Part shown: one piece after another, positions 4,716 to 5,848 of the stretch | Numbering within the stretch: the stretch's first letter is position 1 | How the letters are laid out: every line of letters starts with the position of its first letter | Assembly: GCA_003176075.1 (NCBI GenBank) | Contig: PSRN01000199.1 | Coordinates: 1 to 5,848, forward strand | DNA from: Bdellovibrio sp. | Lineage (GTDB): Bacteria > Bdellovibrionota > Bdellovibrionia > Bdellovibrionales > Bdellovibrionaceae | Length of the DNA stretch: 5,848 nt | Direction: 5' to 3' | Notes under the pieces: generated by a model | The model's database searches: none | What the model was told of the DNA's origin: nothing | The model's input: only the letters and a program-made list of their open reading frames with translations | Made by a program: the position numbers and the translations under genes

Positions 4716-5848
4716 AAGGAGTCTTCGACGCCATTGTCATAGGGGGCGGTTTTTACGGTGCCGCCATAGCCATCTATCTTCGTCAACAACGGGGACTCCG
4801 CCGTGTTCTGCTGGTGGAAAGAGAATCCGAAATTTTGCAAAGAGCTTCTTATAACAATCAGGCCCGCGTGCATAATGGTTACCATTATCCGAGAAGTTTC
4901 ACGACGGCATTTCGCAGCCGAATCAATTTGCCGAATTTTATCAAGTTATGGCCAAGCTGCGTATACAAAGATTTTGTTCAACTGTACGCGATTGCCAGAC
5001 GAAACTCAAAAGTCACCGCCCGCCAATTCGAGAGATTTTGCCGCGACATTGAGGCGCCGTTGCGGGTGGCCGGTGCGTCCTATCGCGCCTTGTTCGATCC
5101 CAAACTTGTGGAAGGGGTCTACGTCGTTGAAGAGCACGCGTTCGACGCGGGCATTCTCGCGCAACAACTCAAGAAGGACTTGGAGTCCAGCCAAGTGGAA
5201 GTTCGCCTCGCCACGCGTGCGCTAACCATCAACAAATCGGAGAATGGACGAATATTTTGCACGCTCGCCGCAGGCGACGACGCCTCTCAACTCAGTGAGG
5301 TCTCAGCTCCGATCATCATGAATTGCACCTACAGTGGCCTTAATCAGCTGACAGGGGATTTTCGCCCGCTCAGGACCCCCATCAAGCAGGAGATTACGGA
5401 GATGGCTCTCATTGAACCTCCGGCCCCATTGCTGGGAATCGGTATTACAATGATGGATGGGCCATTTTTTTCGATGATGCCCTTTCCTGCCCGCTCGCTC
5501 TATTCACTGTCGCACGTTCGATACACTCCCCACATGAGCTGGCTGGACCAAGCGGGCCATGACCCCAACATGAAATTGATGAATTACAAACGGCAGTCGC
5601 GATTTGACCGGATGATTCGCGATGCTTCGCGCTTCGTTCCTCTTTTGAGCGCCGCCAAGTACCGCGATTCTTTGTTCGAAGTTAAGACTGTTCTAGTGAA
5701 GAATGAAAGCGACGATGGAAGACCGATTCTTTTGGAACGGCAAGAAAATTTACCCGGATGTTATTCAATTCTGGGCGGCAAGATTGACAATATTTTTGAT
5801 ATCTTTGAGAAATTGGACGCTGAGGATTTCACCCCTTTGCACACCCGT
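4712..5848 (+). CDS. FAD-dependent oxidoreductase, DAO superfamily (3' end outside window)
   Basis: Translation from the ATG at 4712 is open for 379 codons to the window edge. The N-terminus is a textbook Rossmann dinucleotide-binding fold: FDAIVIGGGFYGAA (5-18, GxGxxG-type) with Glu36 ending strand 2 (LLVERE) to bind the FAD ribose. YNNQARVHNGYHYPRS (47-62) is a highly characteristic segment of a DAO-type group I associate with polysaccharide and surface-sugar gene clusters. NCTYSGLN (204-211) fits the second FAD-contact region, and CYSILGGKIDNIFD (350-363) fits the C-terminal FAD-binding glycine motif that usually lies near the end, so probably little is missing. No signal peptide or membrane helix is seen, so it should be cytoplasmic. 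It starts inside the GT2 stop (ATGA overlap), with GGAAG at 4700-4704 as a possible ribosome site, so the two are probably co-transcribed and coupled. Members oxidise amines, amino acids or alcohols; the substrate here is unknown, and an envelope sugar or its lipid carrier is only a guess from context. Confidence 0.85.
   Translation, partial: MKGVFDAIVIGGGFYGAAIAIYLRQQRGLRRVLLVERESEILQRASYNNQARVHNGYHYPRSFTTAFRSRINLPNFIKLWPSCVYKDFVQLYAIARRNSKVTARQFERFCRDIEAPLRVAGASYRALFDPKLVEGVYVVEEHAFDAGILAQQLKKDLESSQVEVRLATRALTINKSENGRIFCTLAAGDDASQLSEVSAPIIMNCTYSGLNQLTGDFRPLRTPIKQEITEMALIEPPAPLLGIGITMMDGPFFSMMPFPARSLYSLSHVRYTPHMSWLDQAGHDPNMKLMNYKRQSRFDRMIRDASRFVPLLSAAKYRDSLFEVKTVLVKNESDDGRPILLERQENLPGCYSILGGKIDNIFDIFEKLDAEDFTPLHTR

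Noticed and set aside
4803..5225. 140-residue plus-strand open frame
   Set aside because: It lies in an alternative frame within the FAD oxidoreductase, whose own frame has unambiguous Rossmann and family motifs.

Overview
The window looks like a chromosomal stretch of a Gram-negative bacterium carrying part of a cell-envelope polysaccharide or glycolipid locus. Base composition is close to 50% GC by eye. The HNH nuclease fragment at the left edge, with its closely packed IDH...LGGD...ENLRLLCRNCNQRAA signature, resembles HNH proteins I associate with Bdellovibrionota and related former deltaproteobacteria. That assignment rests on memory of the family and is tentative. No rRNA, tRNA, CRISPR array, insertion sequence or phage gene was seen.

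Layout from left to right. (1) Positions 2-205, + strand: the C-terminal 67 residues of an HNH endonuclease-like protein whose beginning lies outside the window. (2) Positions 206-265: a short convergent spacer, overlapped at its left end by a weak inverted repeat. (3) Positions 266-3619, - strand: a very large 1117-residue membrane protein. It has about 19 predicted membrane helices and a 430-residue, probably periplasmic, C-terminal part, and it looks like a GT-C-fold (PMT/ArnT-like) glycosyltransferase. The acidic loop expected after the first helix of a GT-C enzyme comes only after the ninth helix, so about eight extra helices precede the core. The gene also holds several short in-frame tandem duplications and a pair of DNA hairpins related by a compensatory change. 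(4) Positions 3620-3713: a 94-bp divergent intergenic region with a GNRA-loop hairpin between a purine-rich SD-like motif and the next start. (5) Positions 3714-4715, + strand: a GT2 glycosyltransferase of the DPM1/GtrB/ArnC type with two C-terminal membrane helices. (6) Positions 4712-5848, + strand: an FAD-dependent oxidoreductase of the DAO superfamily, overlapping the GT2 gene by ATGA and running off the right edge probably close to its natural end.

How the genes may work together (inference): GT2 enzymes of this type usually load a sugar onto a polyprenyl phosphate on the cytoplasmic face. GT-C enzymes use such lipid-linked sugars as donors on the outer face of the membrane. A divergent GT2/GT-C pair, with an FAD enzyme translationally coupled to the GT2, would make a plausible module that builds, possibly oxidises, and transfers a lipid-linked sugar. 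The sugar, the acceptor and the FAD enzyme's substrate cannot be read from the sequence.
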